DNA from: Podospora bellae-mahoneyi
Taxonomy: Eukaryota > Ascomycota > Sordariomycetes > Sordariales > Podosporaceae
Assembly (NCBI RefSeq): GCF_035222275.1
Contig: NC_085884.1
Location: 3,348,001-3,412,000, forward strand
Reading direction: 5' to 3'
DNA: 64,000 nt
Part shown: positions 24,149-35,720 of the stretch, piece by piece
Layout of the letters: every line of letters starts with the position of its first letter
Position numbering within the stretch: position 1 is the first letter of the stretch
Position numbers and translations under genes: made by a program
Notes under the pieces: model-generated
What the model was told of the DNA's origin: nothing
What the model saw: only the letters and a program-made list of their open reading frames with translations
Databases searched by the model: none

Positions 24149-24245
24149 GCCATTTATTGTGATGGAATTCGGAGGCAGAGGCTGAGAGTAAAGGTTCGAG
24201 GACAGCGCAAATGATGATAATTCTAGCTAGGTACATATGAGAAAT

Positions 24246-26306
24246 TTAGACCTTGTAGAAACCCACGCCCTTGCTCCAGGTCCCGTTCGCAAACCATGTC
24301 CCCGCCTCGGTCCAATCCAATGTGTTCCCTCCTTCCCCGACAAAAGAGAATCTGAAGTATTCATCAGCCTTTCTGAACCTTGGCCAAGAAAACACCATAT
24401 CCTCCAGCTTTGTCTCTGTAAACCACCCTCTAAATCGCTCCACGTCATTCACCAGCACACTGATGCCCTCAATCTTCTCTCTCAGTCTTGCAACATCGTC
24501 CAACGCCGACCACTTGAAGTGGATCGTCTCCTGCTTCACTCCCATCTCCAACGTCTCAATGAACGGTGCCACCACCTCCGGCACCACACTCCCATACTGC
24601 CCATCCCCCCTGATGGAATCATATGTTTGCAACACCGAATCGAAGCCCCATCTTGCTACCCCGTTGATAAACAACCCAACCAACAGCCCCTGAAACAGCA
24701 AGCTCGGCCTCGTCTGCATCGCCGTCCCCGGTAGTAGGAGCAAAGCAAGAACATAATGGTGAAGCCTCAGCTCCAACCCCGGCATCACCACCAAAGTCGC
24801 AATCACCGCTATCGCCCCCGCATAAAACGCCAACAACTTCGGCAACCTCCCCTCTTGCCAAAAGTGCCACGCCTGCAAAGTCCCCAGGGCAAACAGCACC
24901 CCCACAACAACCACCAGTGCCACCACCGCCCCAGGCTGCTGCCTCAGATCATGTCCCTCCAGCCTCGAAATCGGAATCCACGCCTCGAAAGTATTATTGG
25001 TCAATCCCCCCAACCACAAGCCTCCCATCCACAGCAACGTCTTCTCCCAATTCGCCCCCTCATCCACACCCTCCAACGTTCTCCTCCCTATCGCCCAGTA
25101 CACAACCACCATAACAAACACTGCCGGCAACAACCTCCCAACCATAATCCCGACCAACTCCTGTACCAACCTCCCGCTCATCACCTCAATATCAGGCGGA
25201 TCACTCACCAAACCAACATGTAGAAAGACCCCCGTAAACCCCCCGAAGAACATCACCTTCCCACTCCGTGTCCCCGCCCCAAGCAACAAACTCAGCCCAA
25301 CACTCACAATCAACTGGCCCCACCTCGCATCCCCCCTCCCACACCCCTCCACTTTCTCAACCTCATAACTCATAGGAAAATAACTCCCAAACCGTACACT
25401 CTCCACCCCATTCTGGGTGCTATTCTCAAACCGGTAATACTCCCCCTTCAACTTCACCCTCCCACACCCCCCCTTCTTATCCGTCACCACCCCGGCATGA
25501 ACCCCAGCCTGACAAACAAACGAATCACCCCTATAAACCCCCTCCCCTCCCCCAATGACATAAGCCCGGTAGTTGATCTGCTGATTCCCCACCCACCGTG
25601 GATTGAGCAGCTTCACGCCCGCACAATCCGCCGGACACCGAAAAGCCACACTCGTATTCCCAAACGGTTCACACAGTCGCCCGTCCAACCCACACTCTGC
25701 ATTCCCCCCCCAAAGCGGGCTCACACAACCGAGATGCTTCACTTCTTGCCCATCGGCCACCACCTTTCCTTTGGTTAACACCACCGGCACGACAACGGTC
25801 AACATCCACACGATCCCAAACCCCACCAACAACATCCCCTTCTGCCACTTCTGGGGGAAGAGACAGTCAAGGACATCCACCAACCCCGCCTGAAGTCTCG
25901 GCAGCAGCCACGCCCTCGGTTCAATCCTCTGCGTTTTAGAAGGCGCAGGACCACCCCAAAGCCAGTCGCAATACCGGTGTCTTTTCCTCCCTTGCTGCCG
26001 CGACTTGGACTTCCTGAAGGGTCGGTTCTCGACATCAGAATCCGGGCTCGTCAGCTCGTCTAGTTCCAACCCGTCATCCTCGCTGTCAGAGTGTAAAAGT
26101 TGAGCCTCTTCGTTGCTGTTGTCATCATCATCTTCCAGGTGCCGAACCTCAACACCGGATTTGCCCCCCTTTCTCAGCCCATCGCTCGAACTGCTCGAAC
26201 TGCTCGACCCACTACCGATCCTCCCATTGTCGTTGTTGCTGAAAACAACGTCGCCGTCTTCGTCAGCCGCCACCCCAGTGTTGCGGGTGAGCGTGTTGCC
26301 GCTCAT
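24246..26306 (-). CDS. LCCL-domain multi-pass membrane protein
   Basis: A single exon of 686 residues. The start is placed at MSGNTLTRN, because the longer frame upstream of it encodes only low-complexity hydrophobic sequence. An acidic Ser-rich cytosolic N-terminus (1-100) is followed by a basic stretch and a first membrane helix at about 156-177 (MLLVGFGIVWMLTVVVPVVL). An extracytoplasmic LCCL domain (about 205-320) has CPADC, YRGDSFVCQAGVHAGVV and NGVESVRFGSY; its Cys residues probably form disulfides. Several membrane helices follow (from about 325 to 560), and the C-terminal tail ends GVGFYKV. This is the usual layout of fungal LCCL proteins, whose function is not established. It lies head-to-tail with, and just upstream of, the NLR; no functional link is implied. 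Confidence 0.85.
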   Translation of the reverse strand: MSGNTLTRNTGVAADEDGDVVFSNNDNGRIGSGSSSSSSSSDGLRKGGKSGVEVRHLEDDDDNSNEEAQLLHSDSEDDGLELDELTSPDSDVENRPFRKSKSRQQGRKRHRYCDWLWGGPAPSKTQRIEPRAWLLPRLQAGLVDVLDCLFPQKWQKGMLLVGFGIVWMLTVVVPVVLTKGKVVADGQEVKHLGCVSPLWGGNAECGLDGRLCEPFGNTSVAFRCPADCAGVKLLNPRWVGNQQINYRAYVIGGGEGVYRGDSFVCQAGVHAGVVTDKKGGCGRVKLKGEYYRFENSTQNGVESVRFGSYFPMSYEVEKVEGCGRGDARWGQLIVSVGLSLLLGAGTRSGKVMFFGGFTGVFLHVGLVSDPPDIEVMSGRLVQELVGIMVGRLLPAVFVMVVVYWAIGRRTLEGVDEGANWEKTLLWMGGLWLGGLTNNTFEAWIPISRLEGHDLRQQPGAVVALVVVVGVLFALGTLQAWHFWQEGRLPKLLAFYAGAIAVIATLVVMPGLELRLHHYVLALLLLPGTAMQTRPSLLFQGLLVGLFINGVARWGFDSVLQTYDSIRGDGQYGSVVPEVVAPFIETLEMGVKQETIHFKWSALDDVARLREKIEGISVLVNDVERFRGWFTETKLEDMVFSWPRFRKADEYFRFSFVGEGGNTLDWTEAGTWFANGTWSKGVGFYKV

Positions 26307-26892
26307 TTTCACCCACTGATAAAGGCTGCCGTTTGTCAAACTAACGTTGCGCAAACCAAAAAGCCATAACGGTGCTCCAAAAAAAAAAGAATAAAAAGAA
26401 AACGATACTTGAAGAGAAAAGCAAAGGTGATGGATGACAAGACAAGCTGAAAAAAACAAAGAAAATTGAATCACAAATTCCAAGCAGCAGCTGGGGGTGG
26501 GTGGTGGCCAGGCCCCTTCCCCAGAGGTTCAGCTCGCTCACCCACCCCCTGATTGAGACCGAGCAAATCGGACCATATCCAACCCAACCAAACTAGGTGA
26601 GCGACATGACTAAGCCAAACAGGGGTGTGTAAGTCAAACACCACCATCCGCAGCTCACATCAAACAACTCAACTCAATATTCTTTGCTCTCATATCTGTG
26701 AACCAAAAGAATGTCCTTCCCAAATCTGTATCTTACAATTCATTCAAGTAGAGTTAGTTTACTTTCATATAATTACATGTCATCACATCCACAGGCCTCC
26801 TTTTCCACCCCTCCCAGAAACCTCAAAATGACCCCGTCCCCCACCCCAATCCAATCATAACCTCATCATTCAACTCGAGACTCTCAAATCTT
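26307..26892. other. LCCL-gene promoter and MAM33 3' region
   Basis: 586 bp with an A-rich stretch just upstream of the LCCL start codon and an A/T-rich 3' region for MAM33. No gene is supported. Confidence 0.5.
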
Positions 26893-27847
26893 TCAAGCCT
26901 CAACAAACCCCCTCACATTCTCCAACCAAGCCAAATACTCCTTCTGCTCCTTCATATCCATGTAATCCGGCACAAACAGCGCCAGCGCAGGCGTGATGCC
27001 CCTCTCCTCCAGATACCTCTCCAGCAAGATCTGAAGGTCCTCATCCAGACTCCCAAACGCAGGGCCAGGGTAGGCATCCTGCGCAGCATGCACCGCATCA
27101 GGGCTGCTGCTGTGTGCAAGCTTGGCGTCCTTGTAATAGTAGACATTCTCAACAACAACGGTGCCATCCTGAGCAATCGCCTCAACATTGAGCGCGCCCT
27201 TGCCGGGCTTCTCAACGACAATGTTCAGCCGGCAGGGCATGGCATCAGTATCAGCACCACCCTCCATATCCTCCTCCTCAGCCTCCTCAGCCAAATCAGC
27301 AGCACCAGACTTGCCGTGCTCGCGGGAGTCGTTCATCTCCTCAAACTCTTCATCGGCGAGGGCGTCGTCCTCAAAGTTTTGCTCTTGGAACGAGGAGAGG
27401 TCGGCGATGGAGAAGGAGACGGTGATCCTTTCAGCAAAACTCAGTAATTAGCTCTGGCGCTCACAAGTTTTGATAGTGAAGAGAGGCATACTTTTCATTC
27501 CCAAAGTTCCTCGTCAAAAACACATCCTGCTGACCGGGCACGTCCTTGAGCTCAAACTGGCCATTCTCCAAGAAATCCTTGATGCTTGCCGGCAGCGTCT
27601 CGCCCTCCTTGACAGAAGTCTCAAACTCGAGCTCCGAGCTCAGCTTGGCGGCGAGCTCCTCGTCCACCTCGCCGGCGGGCGCCCGTCTCAAGGCTGATGT
27701 GGAAAAGGCGGCCGAAGCCTTTTGTGTGATGGCGAAAGAGGGGCGTGCAGCGGTGGCGGCAGCGGTTCTGACGACGGCGGGTCTGAGGGTGGAGGGGCGA
27801 GCGAGGACTCTGGGGGCCGCGCGGGCGATGGCACGGAGGGACATCAT
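26893..27847 (-). CDS. mam33: Mitochondrial acidic protein MAM33 (p32/C1QBP family)
   Basis: The model is complement(join(26893..27427,27492..27847)), 296 residues. The start is the first of two adjacent ATGs before SLRAIARAAPRVLARP. This Arg/Ala-rich presequence of about 50 residues is typical of import into the mitochondrial matrix. The mature part is very acidic (an EEAEEEDMEGG stretch in the middle). It shows the p32 landmarks: FLENGQFELKDVPGQQDVFLTRNFGNEKITV near the start, then PCRLNIVVEKPGKGAL and LAWLENVRGF near the end. Members are doughnut-shaped trimers linked to mitochondrial translation and respiration. The 64-nt intron (GTATGC to GAAAG) rejoins NEK to ITVSFS exactly. No oddities. 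Confidence 0.92.
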
Positions 27848-28477
27848 TTTGTTGGAAGGTTTTGTGGGTGAGAAGGAAAAAACAAAGGCGAGGTTGTCGA
27901 TGGGAAGGGGAAAAAAAGTCAAGGTGGGATGGGTTGGGAAAATTTAGGTTTACACGGGTAGGATAAGGAATTGGATAAGCTCAAGCTCTTGAGTTCTCAG
28001 AAGCTGGGGAGGGAGCTGGCAGCGCTGGGTGGCCCGTGCTTTTTCGAAGTGGGATGGCACATGGATGGCGAGTTCTGGAGGGCAAAAAAAAAAAAACAGA
28101 AAAGTCAAAGGGAGCATGGACCCGGGCTGGGATCCGTTGTCCAATCAGGGAAGTTATACGTCATTGATAAGAGATAAGGTGGGACCAAGAACATGCTTGA
28201 GCAAGCAATTGGAGCTCAGAATATTGGAAAGGTTCTGTCAATTTCTGGAGAATCAAAAAAATTCAATACCTAAACATCAAAACGCCGTTGCTTATAATCT
28301 CCCCTTTGGTATCCCGTTTGTGTAATCCATCAACGCCTTTGCCTATCCCTGTCCAGGCCAGCTGGATATTTTATCTTGCCTCCTTCTTCTCATGTCTCTC
28401 CGAGCCAGCCTGGTGGAAACACCACAAAGAAAAACAACAACAAAAAAAAAAAACAGCATTTATAATATGAAAGAAAA
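27848..28477. other. MAM33 promoter and 3' region of the small Cys gene
   Basis: 630 bp between two genes in the same orientation. A run of A at 28085-28096 and A/T-rich DNA at 28430-28470 are visible. No gene. Confidence 0.5.
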
Positions 28478-28816
28478 TCAGCTCCATGCCCTCGGCCTCT
28501 GACCGCCACTGCTACTAGTAGGTACCACACTCCCTCTCCTCCTGTGCCCGCTCCCGCTCCCATATCTCCCCTGATAGCCATACTGCATCTGCTGTTGCAA
28601 CTGGGCATACCCCGGCGGCGGACTGGGAATCACACTCTCCTTGCACTGCCAGCACCAATGCCTCGTCGCATCCCTCTCGCTCAGCACCCCTTCCAAACAC
28701 GCCCCAAAGATGCCGTTCGCTTTTTGGGCGACCGGGCAGAGCTTTTCCGAGATAAGGACTGTATCCTCGCAGCGGCAGGACCCGCAGACCCGGACGTGGG
28801 TTGTGTAAGTGCACAT
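28478..28816 (-). CDS. Small Cys-containing hypothetical protein
   Basis: 112 residues in one coding exon. The first 60 residues hold eight cysteines (2, 11, 14, 16, 27, 40, 55, 58), including CGSCRC and CWQC, which suggests metal binding or disulfides. The remainder is Gly/Ser/Arg/Gln-rich. There is no signal peptide, so secretion is not predicted. The start MCTYTTHVRVCGSC resembles a loose class of short fungal proteins beginning MCxYT; no function is known to me. A well-formed 5' UTR intron (28831-28891) just upstream supports a real transcript. Confidence 0.6.
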   Translation of the reverse strand: MCTYTTHVRVCGSCRCEDTVLISEKLCPVAQKANGIFGACLEGVLSERDATRHWCWQCKESVIPSPPPGYAQLQQQMQYGYQGRYGSGSGHRRRGSVVPTSSSGGQRPRAWS

Positions 28817-28830
28817 CTCCGCTTTCTAGT

Positions 28831-28891
28831 CTAGGGTGTGTGAGTTAGTGATACTACTAAGGTAGGGCGTCAAAAGAGACGACTGGCATAC
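28831..28891 (-). other. 5' UTR intron of the small Cys gene
   Basis: On the minus strand: AAG/GTATGC donor at 28891, CTAAC branch point at 28848-28844, acceptor CCCTAG ending at 28831. It is 61 nt long and ends 14 bp before the ATG. Confidence 0.6.
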
Positions 28892-31268
28892 CTTGAACAA
28901 GAGAGATACCGGCTTGGCTCGGTGATGATAGGATATAACAAGGATGATTTCTTGACAAGGTCAATCAGGTCAGGTCAAGTAAGGTAGGTATCCAGCCCGC
29001 CAGCGTAAAACCTGTCCCCGTCCCTGAGTCTCGTGATACAGAACAGAGCGACTGTAAGACGAAAATCGGCTGTTCACTCGCCGATGATGAGCAGCAAAGA
29101 GTCGATGACCGAACTGATCGACAAACAACCCGATATGAAATGGTGAATATCCGTCTATGGTGTACCGTCAAATCCTCGCTCGCCCCCCAACGTGGGGTAT
29201 GGGTAGGTAAGTAAGGTAGGTAGGTATCTTTAAAAGGTGAAAAAAAGTAAAGTAGATCGGTTCTATGATCTGACTGAGTACCAATCGTGAAGCCGGTTAT
29301 GATGTAGCCTAAGTAAAACGTAAGGATAACAAAACACAAAACAGCCATCCATCCTAAACCCTACGTCGATCACCCCCCCCACCTCCTCCTATTTATATAC
29401 CCTTTCCCCTCCCTCCCCTTTTACATTGCTGTATATAAATAACCTCCATCACCACCAGGAGGTACCTCAAACCCAAGCAACGCAACCACCCATCATCCGA
29501 TCCCCATCCCAGCAGAAGTGTGTACAACAGCTACACCACCTTCCTCCCGGCGGAAAACCCTTCCATCATCCCATCCTCCCCCCAATCCCGAAGATCGAAG
29601 GGTACCCCTCCCATGTTCCCCCCTTCCCCCTCATCACCACCACCTAGGTCTCGCCTTGAGGGGCGAACATCCACGGGTACCCGCACCCTAGCCTCATCCT
29701 TGTCATCTCTCACACCTGCACCTCTTGTATCATGATCAAATCTCCACCAAACAGCACCGCCCTTTCAATCTATCTCTCAGCAACCCTGTGTGCTGTTCGA
29801 GAGAGAAAAAAACTGCTATTACACAAAGTCGGCCAAAGAATGCAGGGTAAACAACCAAGGTAGGTAGGTGGCATAGCCGGCCTAATGTTCCAATCATGCC
29901 CAGACGATACATCCTTCTGTGGCAGCAGAGAGAAAAGATGTGTAATCCCCCAAGGGGGTCGGAAGTAATAGGTCATCACTATCGTTCGGAAATCGGGTTC
30001 AAGCAAAAAAAGGGTAATGGCATATGCCGCTAGATCCTACAAAAAAAAGCAAAGAGAGAGAGAGAGAGGAAGAGAGAGAGAGAGAGACAAGGACAGAACA
30101 CAAGGAGGTTACCCATTCTTCCATGTGATACACACATATCTTCTCAAAAACATCATCACATCACTCCGCAGCGGAGAGAAAAAAAAAAGAAGAAACAAGA
30201 CACTTCCACTGCACTTTAGTCATAAGACAAACATCTTCCCTCAGTCCCGAGGTGAGGCAGCAGCAGCAGGCAGTCAAAGACAAGCGTAAAACCAAGAAAG
30301 CCAAAAAGTTCTTGCCCCAGTACCCGGTTGGTCTCATATTCATGACTTCGATTAATAATTCTGCTACTTCCCCCCTCTCCTACCAAAAGCTCTCCCGTTG
30401 GGTCCCGGCGGCAAGCAGCCGCGCGTGTGTCACCCTCGCTACCCCCGCTCCCACATCCAATTGCCGTTCCGGAAACCAGAGCAGGAGACGGCCCACAAGT
30501 CGTTCGTCTTGTGCCCCCACCGCAGGGGAGAACACCACAGTACCGGGCAGTTTCGTCGTGCTGACGGTCATGGAAAAATGGTGGGTTGTACCGCAGCAGC
30601 TAACCATTTGGCAGGCAGACACCCACTTCTTCCCCTCCCGGAGCGACGGAGACGGGTAAGATCTGCTACCCGCGAGTGCTTCACAAAACCACTTTACACA
30701 AGGCCGGCCCCAGCTGTTCGAGCGGTAGGCTACAGATTCTTTGCACATTGGCCGCGTTTCGAAAGCATGCCATGCAGGGCGTTGTTGGCATGGCGTGGCG
30801 TGGCTTACTCCAACGTGCCTTTCGTGCGTTGCAGCTTGCTTGCTTGCTTGCTTGCGTGCGTGCGTCTGCGTGGTGGCTTTGAAGTGCGGAGTAAATGGGC
30901 AGGCCATGTTTCGTTTCCGGAACATGGAAGCTCTGGCGGGTTGCATAGTCAAGATAGGATAGGACCGGGAAGTTTTCTCGAGATAGATCGAGGACGAATT
31001 GTTGGCTGGGGACTGCTGGGAAGGAGATGGCGAGAGACAACAGAGACAGACACAGCATATCTGAACCACACTATCCGCCGTCGCCGATTTGGTCATAATC
31101 CGACGAGAGTGTGCCTTCGGAGTTGTCTTAGACAGCATTCTCCGAGCCGACACGAAAGGATGGAGCAAGTGCAGCCGGTCCGGGTGGTTGAAGGCTGTGT
31201 CATGGATGCGGCCTATGTGGTCGAGGTGGGCCAAGATGACAAACTTACTCTCTGCCGCACGGCATGCT
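28892..31268. other. Long spacer without a supported gene
   Basis: About 2.4 kb. It contains GGTAGGTAGGT motifs (near 29216 and 29860), C-rich DNA at 29350-29700, a GA microsatellite at 30052-30088 and tandem GCTT/GCGT runs at 30838-30866. Two ORFs of about 300 codons on opposite strands (30380-31312) overlap each other and the TMA16 exon, have no domains and are not called. Confidence 0.45.
30052..30088. repeat. (GA)n microsatellite
   Basis: About 17 GA units with one GGAA interruption. Confidence 0.95.
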
Positions 31269-31882
31269 TCATAGACCTTGGGGAGGGAAGCTTGACGGTT
31301 TAGTCGTGCCATCGGCGGAGATTTTGACCCAAGTCACGTTTGTGAGGAAGGCCCAGCTAGACCCGTCCCAGCGCTCAAGCATTGCGAGGTTCTTCTCCGA
31401 AGAGAGATCGGGCAGGTCTGTGGAACAGGTCAGCTCGGCTCATTTGAGTCAAAAAGTCAGGCGGTCATGGTAATAAGGTTCGGCTTACAGAAACCATTCT
31501 TGTGCTCCGTCTCAAGAGCCTCAATGGCCATCTTCAGCAGATCCTCTCTTGTGCTGGGTGGGCGTCCGGCACGGCGTGTCTTTTTGATCTCCTCATATTC
31601 CTCGTTGTGTTGCCCAACAAACTCTAGAATCTTGGCCTGGACGGCAGCTTCATCAAGAGGCTTCAGCTCATTCTCGCGTGCGGCCTCCAAGAAGAAGCGA
31701 GTACGGCGAATCAGAGGCTTGTCTTGCTTCTTGCGGGCAGCAGCAAGAGCCTTCAGACGGTCATCACGAATGACGGCTGTGTGAAGTCGCTTGGCGTTTC
31801 TGCTGTTGGCGTGAAGAGCCTCAATCTTGCCGCCCTTCTTCTTCGCGATGCGCTTTCTCTCCTTTTCAAATGTCTTGGCCAT
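31269..31882 (-). CDS. tma16: TMA16-like translation-machinery-associated protein
   Basis: The model is complement(join(31269..31417,31489..31882)), 180 residues. The start is MAKTFEKERKRIAKKKGG; an upstream in-frame start would only add the repeated TQQRL leader. Highly basic N-terminus, then HANSRNAKRLHTAVIRDDRL, IRRTRFFLEAARE and the GRPPSTREDLL block. The second exon gives LPDLSSEKNLAMLERWDGSSWAFL, ending GL. In yeast Tma16 associates with pre-60S particles, so this should be a ribosome assembly factor in nucleus or cytoplasm. The 71-nt intron (GTAAGC to CACAG) splits a Tyr codon. It is divergent from EXO1, with a telomere-like CCCTAACCCT box 159 bp upstream of its ATG. Confidence 0.88.
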
Positions 31883-32810
31883 TTTGAATGATTGCTGTGT
31901 GAGGCGTTGCTGTGTGAGGCGTTGCTGTGTGATTGTGTTTACTGCTGTCGTTGAGAGGTGCAAGTGTCAGGGAATTTTTTGATGGGGCCGAATAGATATT
32001 GGTGGGGCTGTCCGCGATAAGGTTTAAGTGGCTGCAGGACCCCTAACCCTGGTCGTGGATGCTGGAGGGTCGCATCGCTCCTTGATGTGGGAAGAGGGGG
32101 CGCAAAGTCAAAAAAGCTATCCGTATTGAGAGCAACATCACAGAGTAAACATCGCATTGTTGCTCCTCAGACGAGAGCACACAATAGACCACCCCAACTA
32201 TTGTCTGCCAGTGAATAATATTCTCCTGCGATGCCCGTGAATAGCCAATGCCAGTGACGCAATTGGACAGACCCCCCGGCTTCCAGAAGGCCCTCAGACC
32301 CCGCATTAAAGTGACAGGCGTGTGGACCGTCGCGGGGAGCAACGTCCCTGCTCAACCGACGCGTCGCGCCTTCCCCCGTTAATAGTTTAATTTGCAGCGC
32401 CAGCGAGGTCCTGGGAAGGAGCATCCCATTGATCAGCCAGTACCAGAGCATTGTTGGAATCCAGCGACTGTTGTTTGGCCTCTCCAAGGGCTCCGTTTTC
32501 TATTCAGCATCGCCTTTTGGTATTGTTCAACTTCAGCAATAGGGCTACAGCACGCGTCACCGCCCTCGGCAACCCACGGGTTTTTCTGCTTTTTCTGCTG
32601 CACCTGCTGCAACTGAACCAGGAAGCGCGTCTTTCTTGATCTCGACTCTTTTTATCACCACCAACAGTCTCGACTCGAGATCAACCCTTCAACCGCAATT
32701 CTTCATGGACAAGAGATTGTAAAACAACCCACCTGTTTCCTTCACATCACGGAAACAATCTCGACATCTTCGGCCACTGTTCTCAAACCGCCTCGGCCGA
32801 TCTCTCCACC
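31883..32810. promoter_or_regulatory. Shared divergent promoter region, TMA16 and EXO1
   Basis: 928 bp. Near TMA16 a 15-nt unit (core TGCTGTGTGAGGCGT on the plus strand) occurs about three times at 31892-31936. A CCCTAACCCT box sits at 32041-32050. The EXO1 side has a long pyrimidine-rich leader (32600-32810). Confidence 0.6.
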
Positions 32811-35025
32811 ATGGGTATCCAAGGCCTTTTCCCGCTCCTCAAGTCCATCCACCGCACCACCGAGCTCAAGAAGTATGCCGGCGAGACCTTTGGTGTCGAT
32901 GGCTACGGCTGGCTCCATCGCGGTGCCATTGCCTGTGCCATTGAACTAGCCCAGGGTAAGCCCACTCGCAAGTAAGTCGTTCATTTCCCTTTCACTGCCT
33001 GCCAGGATCGCTAACATTGTTATGAGATATGTCGACTTCGCCATGCACCGAGTCAGGATGTTCAAGTATTATGGTGTCACTCCCTATTTGGTCTTTGACG
33101 GCGACTTTCTTCCCAGCAAGGCCAAGACTGAGTCTTCGCGTGAGCAGCGTCGTGAGCAGAGTCTGAAGACTGGCCTCGAGCTCTTGAAAGCCGGCAAACC
33201 CTCGAAAGCCCACCTCGAGCTTCAAAAGGCCATCGACGTCACCCCGGAAATGGCTCGTCATCTCATCGAAGAACTCAAGAAAGCCGGTGTCCCGTACCTT
33301 GTCGCCCCCTACGAAGCCGATGCCCAGCTCGTCTACCTGGAGCGTGAGGGTGTCATCAGCGGCATTGTCTCAGAAGATTCGGATATGCTGGTGTTTGGTG
33401 CGAAGCGCCTGTTGACCAAGATGGATCAGCACGGTCAGTGTGTTGAGATTCAGAGAAAAGACTTTTGTTTGGTCCGCGAGATCTCCTTGACCGGTTGGAC
33501 GGATGCCGAGTTCCGGCACATGGCCATTCTCAGCGGCTGTGACTATCTGGGCGCTGTTAACAACATCGGCCTGAAGACAGCTTACCGACTGATCCGCAAG
33601 CACAAGACACCTGAGCGCATCATTCAGATGCTCAAGTTCGAGGGCAAGCACAGGGTTCCCGAGAACTACTTGGAAGAGTTCAAGCAGGCCGAACTCACCT
33701 TTTTGCATCAGAGAGTCTTTTGCCCCAAGAAGAAGGACATCGTGTTCTTCACCGAGCCCGGACCCGCTCTCAAGGTCGATGAGATGCCCTTCATCGGTGC
33801 TCCGGTCGAGACTGAATTGGCCCGGGCCATTGCCGCCGGAGACGTCAATCCCATCACCAAGAAGCGGATCGTCCTCCCGTCGTCCTCTCGCACCTCGCCG
33901 CCGTCCCCTGGTAAGAGAAGGATCAGTCAGACCATGGCTCCGGTCACTGTGCCAACGAGAAATCCTGGCAAGCCGCCCGGCAAACCGATCAACGAGTACT
34001 TTGCGAAGCACAAGCGGATTCCCTTGGGCGAGATGGACGCCAATTGTTTCACTAACAACAGCCAGAACAATTCGCCCAGCAACTCCCCTCGTCCGATCGT
34101 CTTTCCTCTTCCGCGCCCATACATTGCGGGCGTGGAGGAGGCGACCCGCCCATCTCGCCGGTATATCAATCTCGAGGCTGCCCTGAGCGGAGAACGCCGT
34201 CGGAGAAGCGAGCCTGTCTCGAACCTCCTGGCGACGTACGAGACCTCATCGAACCGCCGCAGGACCACTGGCCCGGTTGTCGACATCTTTCAGGACGGCA
34301 CCCCGTCGACATCGACTACGAGGCCCCCCAAGAAAGCGCGCTTGTGTGATGACGACCCTCCCACTTTGACTGACAACAACACCCCTGTGAAGAGCAGGTT
34401 TTTCACATCTACCGAGGGAGCCGACTATATTCGGTCGGACGATTCGGTCGAGGAGGCTTTCCGCAGCATCTGCAACCAAGAGATTGTGACCAGCACCCGC
34501 ATCGTTCACGGCTTGCCTTCGCCCGCGCCCAGCATGCTTTCCGCATCCATGGACACGCCTTCTAGCATCGTGGGTACGCCTTCCACTGTCATGAGCACAC
34601 CCTCTAGTTCCATGAGCAAGCCCTCGGGTCTCATGAACCGGTCTTGCAACATGATGAACACACCTTCCAGCTCGAAGAGCAGCACATCCAGCAGCTCTCA
34701 GACCCCTATTTTGACGCCTCTCCAGCGTTTGGGTTTCCAGGCTTTGCAGCGCGGGAAGCCCCGGGTCGTCTCTTCTTCGGTTCTCCAACCCACCAGGCTC
34801 TCGACGTATTCCAAGAGATCGAGCTCGCTTTCGGTCAACCCCGCCTCGATTCCTCTGCCTCGTGCTGATTTGGCCGAGATTGAGGCCCTGAGCCAGCCTG
34901 TTGGCAGCGAAGATTTGATTTTGCCCTCTAGTGATGGGGAGCTCGAGCAGGATGAGGAGGAGGGTACCAAGTATTCCAATGTTTCCAACAGCGGTTTGGA
35001 TTTGTCGCGGTTCAAGTACACCTGA
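32811..35025 (+). CDS. exo1: Exonuclease 1 (EXO1), FEN1/XPG family
   Basis: The model is join(32811..32971,33027..35025), 719 residues. The 55-nt intron has a CTAAC branch point and splits a Lys codon within PTRKYVDF. N-terminal MGIQGLFPLLKS places Gly2 for DNA binding. Metal-site acids are visible: Asp30 (FGVDGYGWL), Asp78 (VFDGD), the YEADAQL Glu/Asp pair, SEDSDML and GCDYLG. The I domain continues through NIGLKTAYRLIRKH (the helix-two-turn-helix). The C-terminal half is Ser/Pro-rich and disordered, where EXO1 proteins carry mismatch-repair contacts. It degrades DNA 5' to 3' in resection, mismatch repair and meiosis, in the nucleus. A block near 34540-34650 has short MxTPSS repeats, which makes this tail fast-evolving. 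Confidence 0.95.
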
Positions 35026-35720
35026 ACTGTACGAGTTATGAAGCTATCTGTGCACAGCGCTGGCGTTTGGGGGTTTGGCTCTCCCAGTTTTTATTTTGAA
35101 GGCGGAGGGGGTGGGGGGATGGTTTTTGGGTCGGGACAAGAAAGTAAGGCTAGGGTTGTCATGACATCGGAACAAAACATGGCCAGGCGTTGAAGGGCAC
35201 GAAGTAAAGTATTTCTTAAACAAGGTTAAAGACTATGGGTAAAAGGGCGTTTGTAGTCAGCATCAGCATACACATGTATGGCGTTCATATAGTTTTAGTT
35301 TTTGGTTTTTTCTTGCGGTTTGGTCTTAGAGAGGCAGCAGGGGAGTGTGGTCAAAGTGTAAGAGATAGGTGAATATCAAAGAAAACATCCAAAAAATATT
35401 CTTCAGTCCCATTGTGACTTGTGAGATGGAAGAGTTGGGGCGTGAGATGAGGCTCTCACCCAATGCCAAGACGCGAATATTCACCGCCCGGCAGAACATC
35501 TGCACGAAATGTGGGGAAGGGACGGGAGCTCCACATTGACCCAAAAAAATCAACGGCGATAAAAATCTCCCCAGACTGCCCACTTCACCCATTTTTCCCA
35601 CGAGCCGCCTTGCAACAACGACTGCCCCCGCAGACAATTCATCTGCTGGGATTTCCTGACCCCGACTCTCCCCGCGCTATCGCCACTGTCACTGTCAATA
35701 AATCCACCGCGCAAGAAAAG
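35026..35720. other. Spacer, EXO1 3' UTR and SURF6 promoter
   Basis: 695 bp with no gene. The last 100 bp are CA/CT-rich leader. Confidence 0.5.

Noticed and set aside
30380-31312. Two ORFs of about 300 codons on opposite strands
   Set aside because: They overlap each other and the second TMA16 exon, and neither has recognisable motifs.
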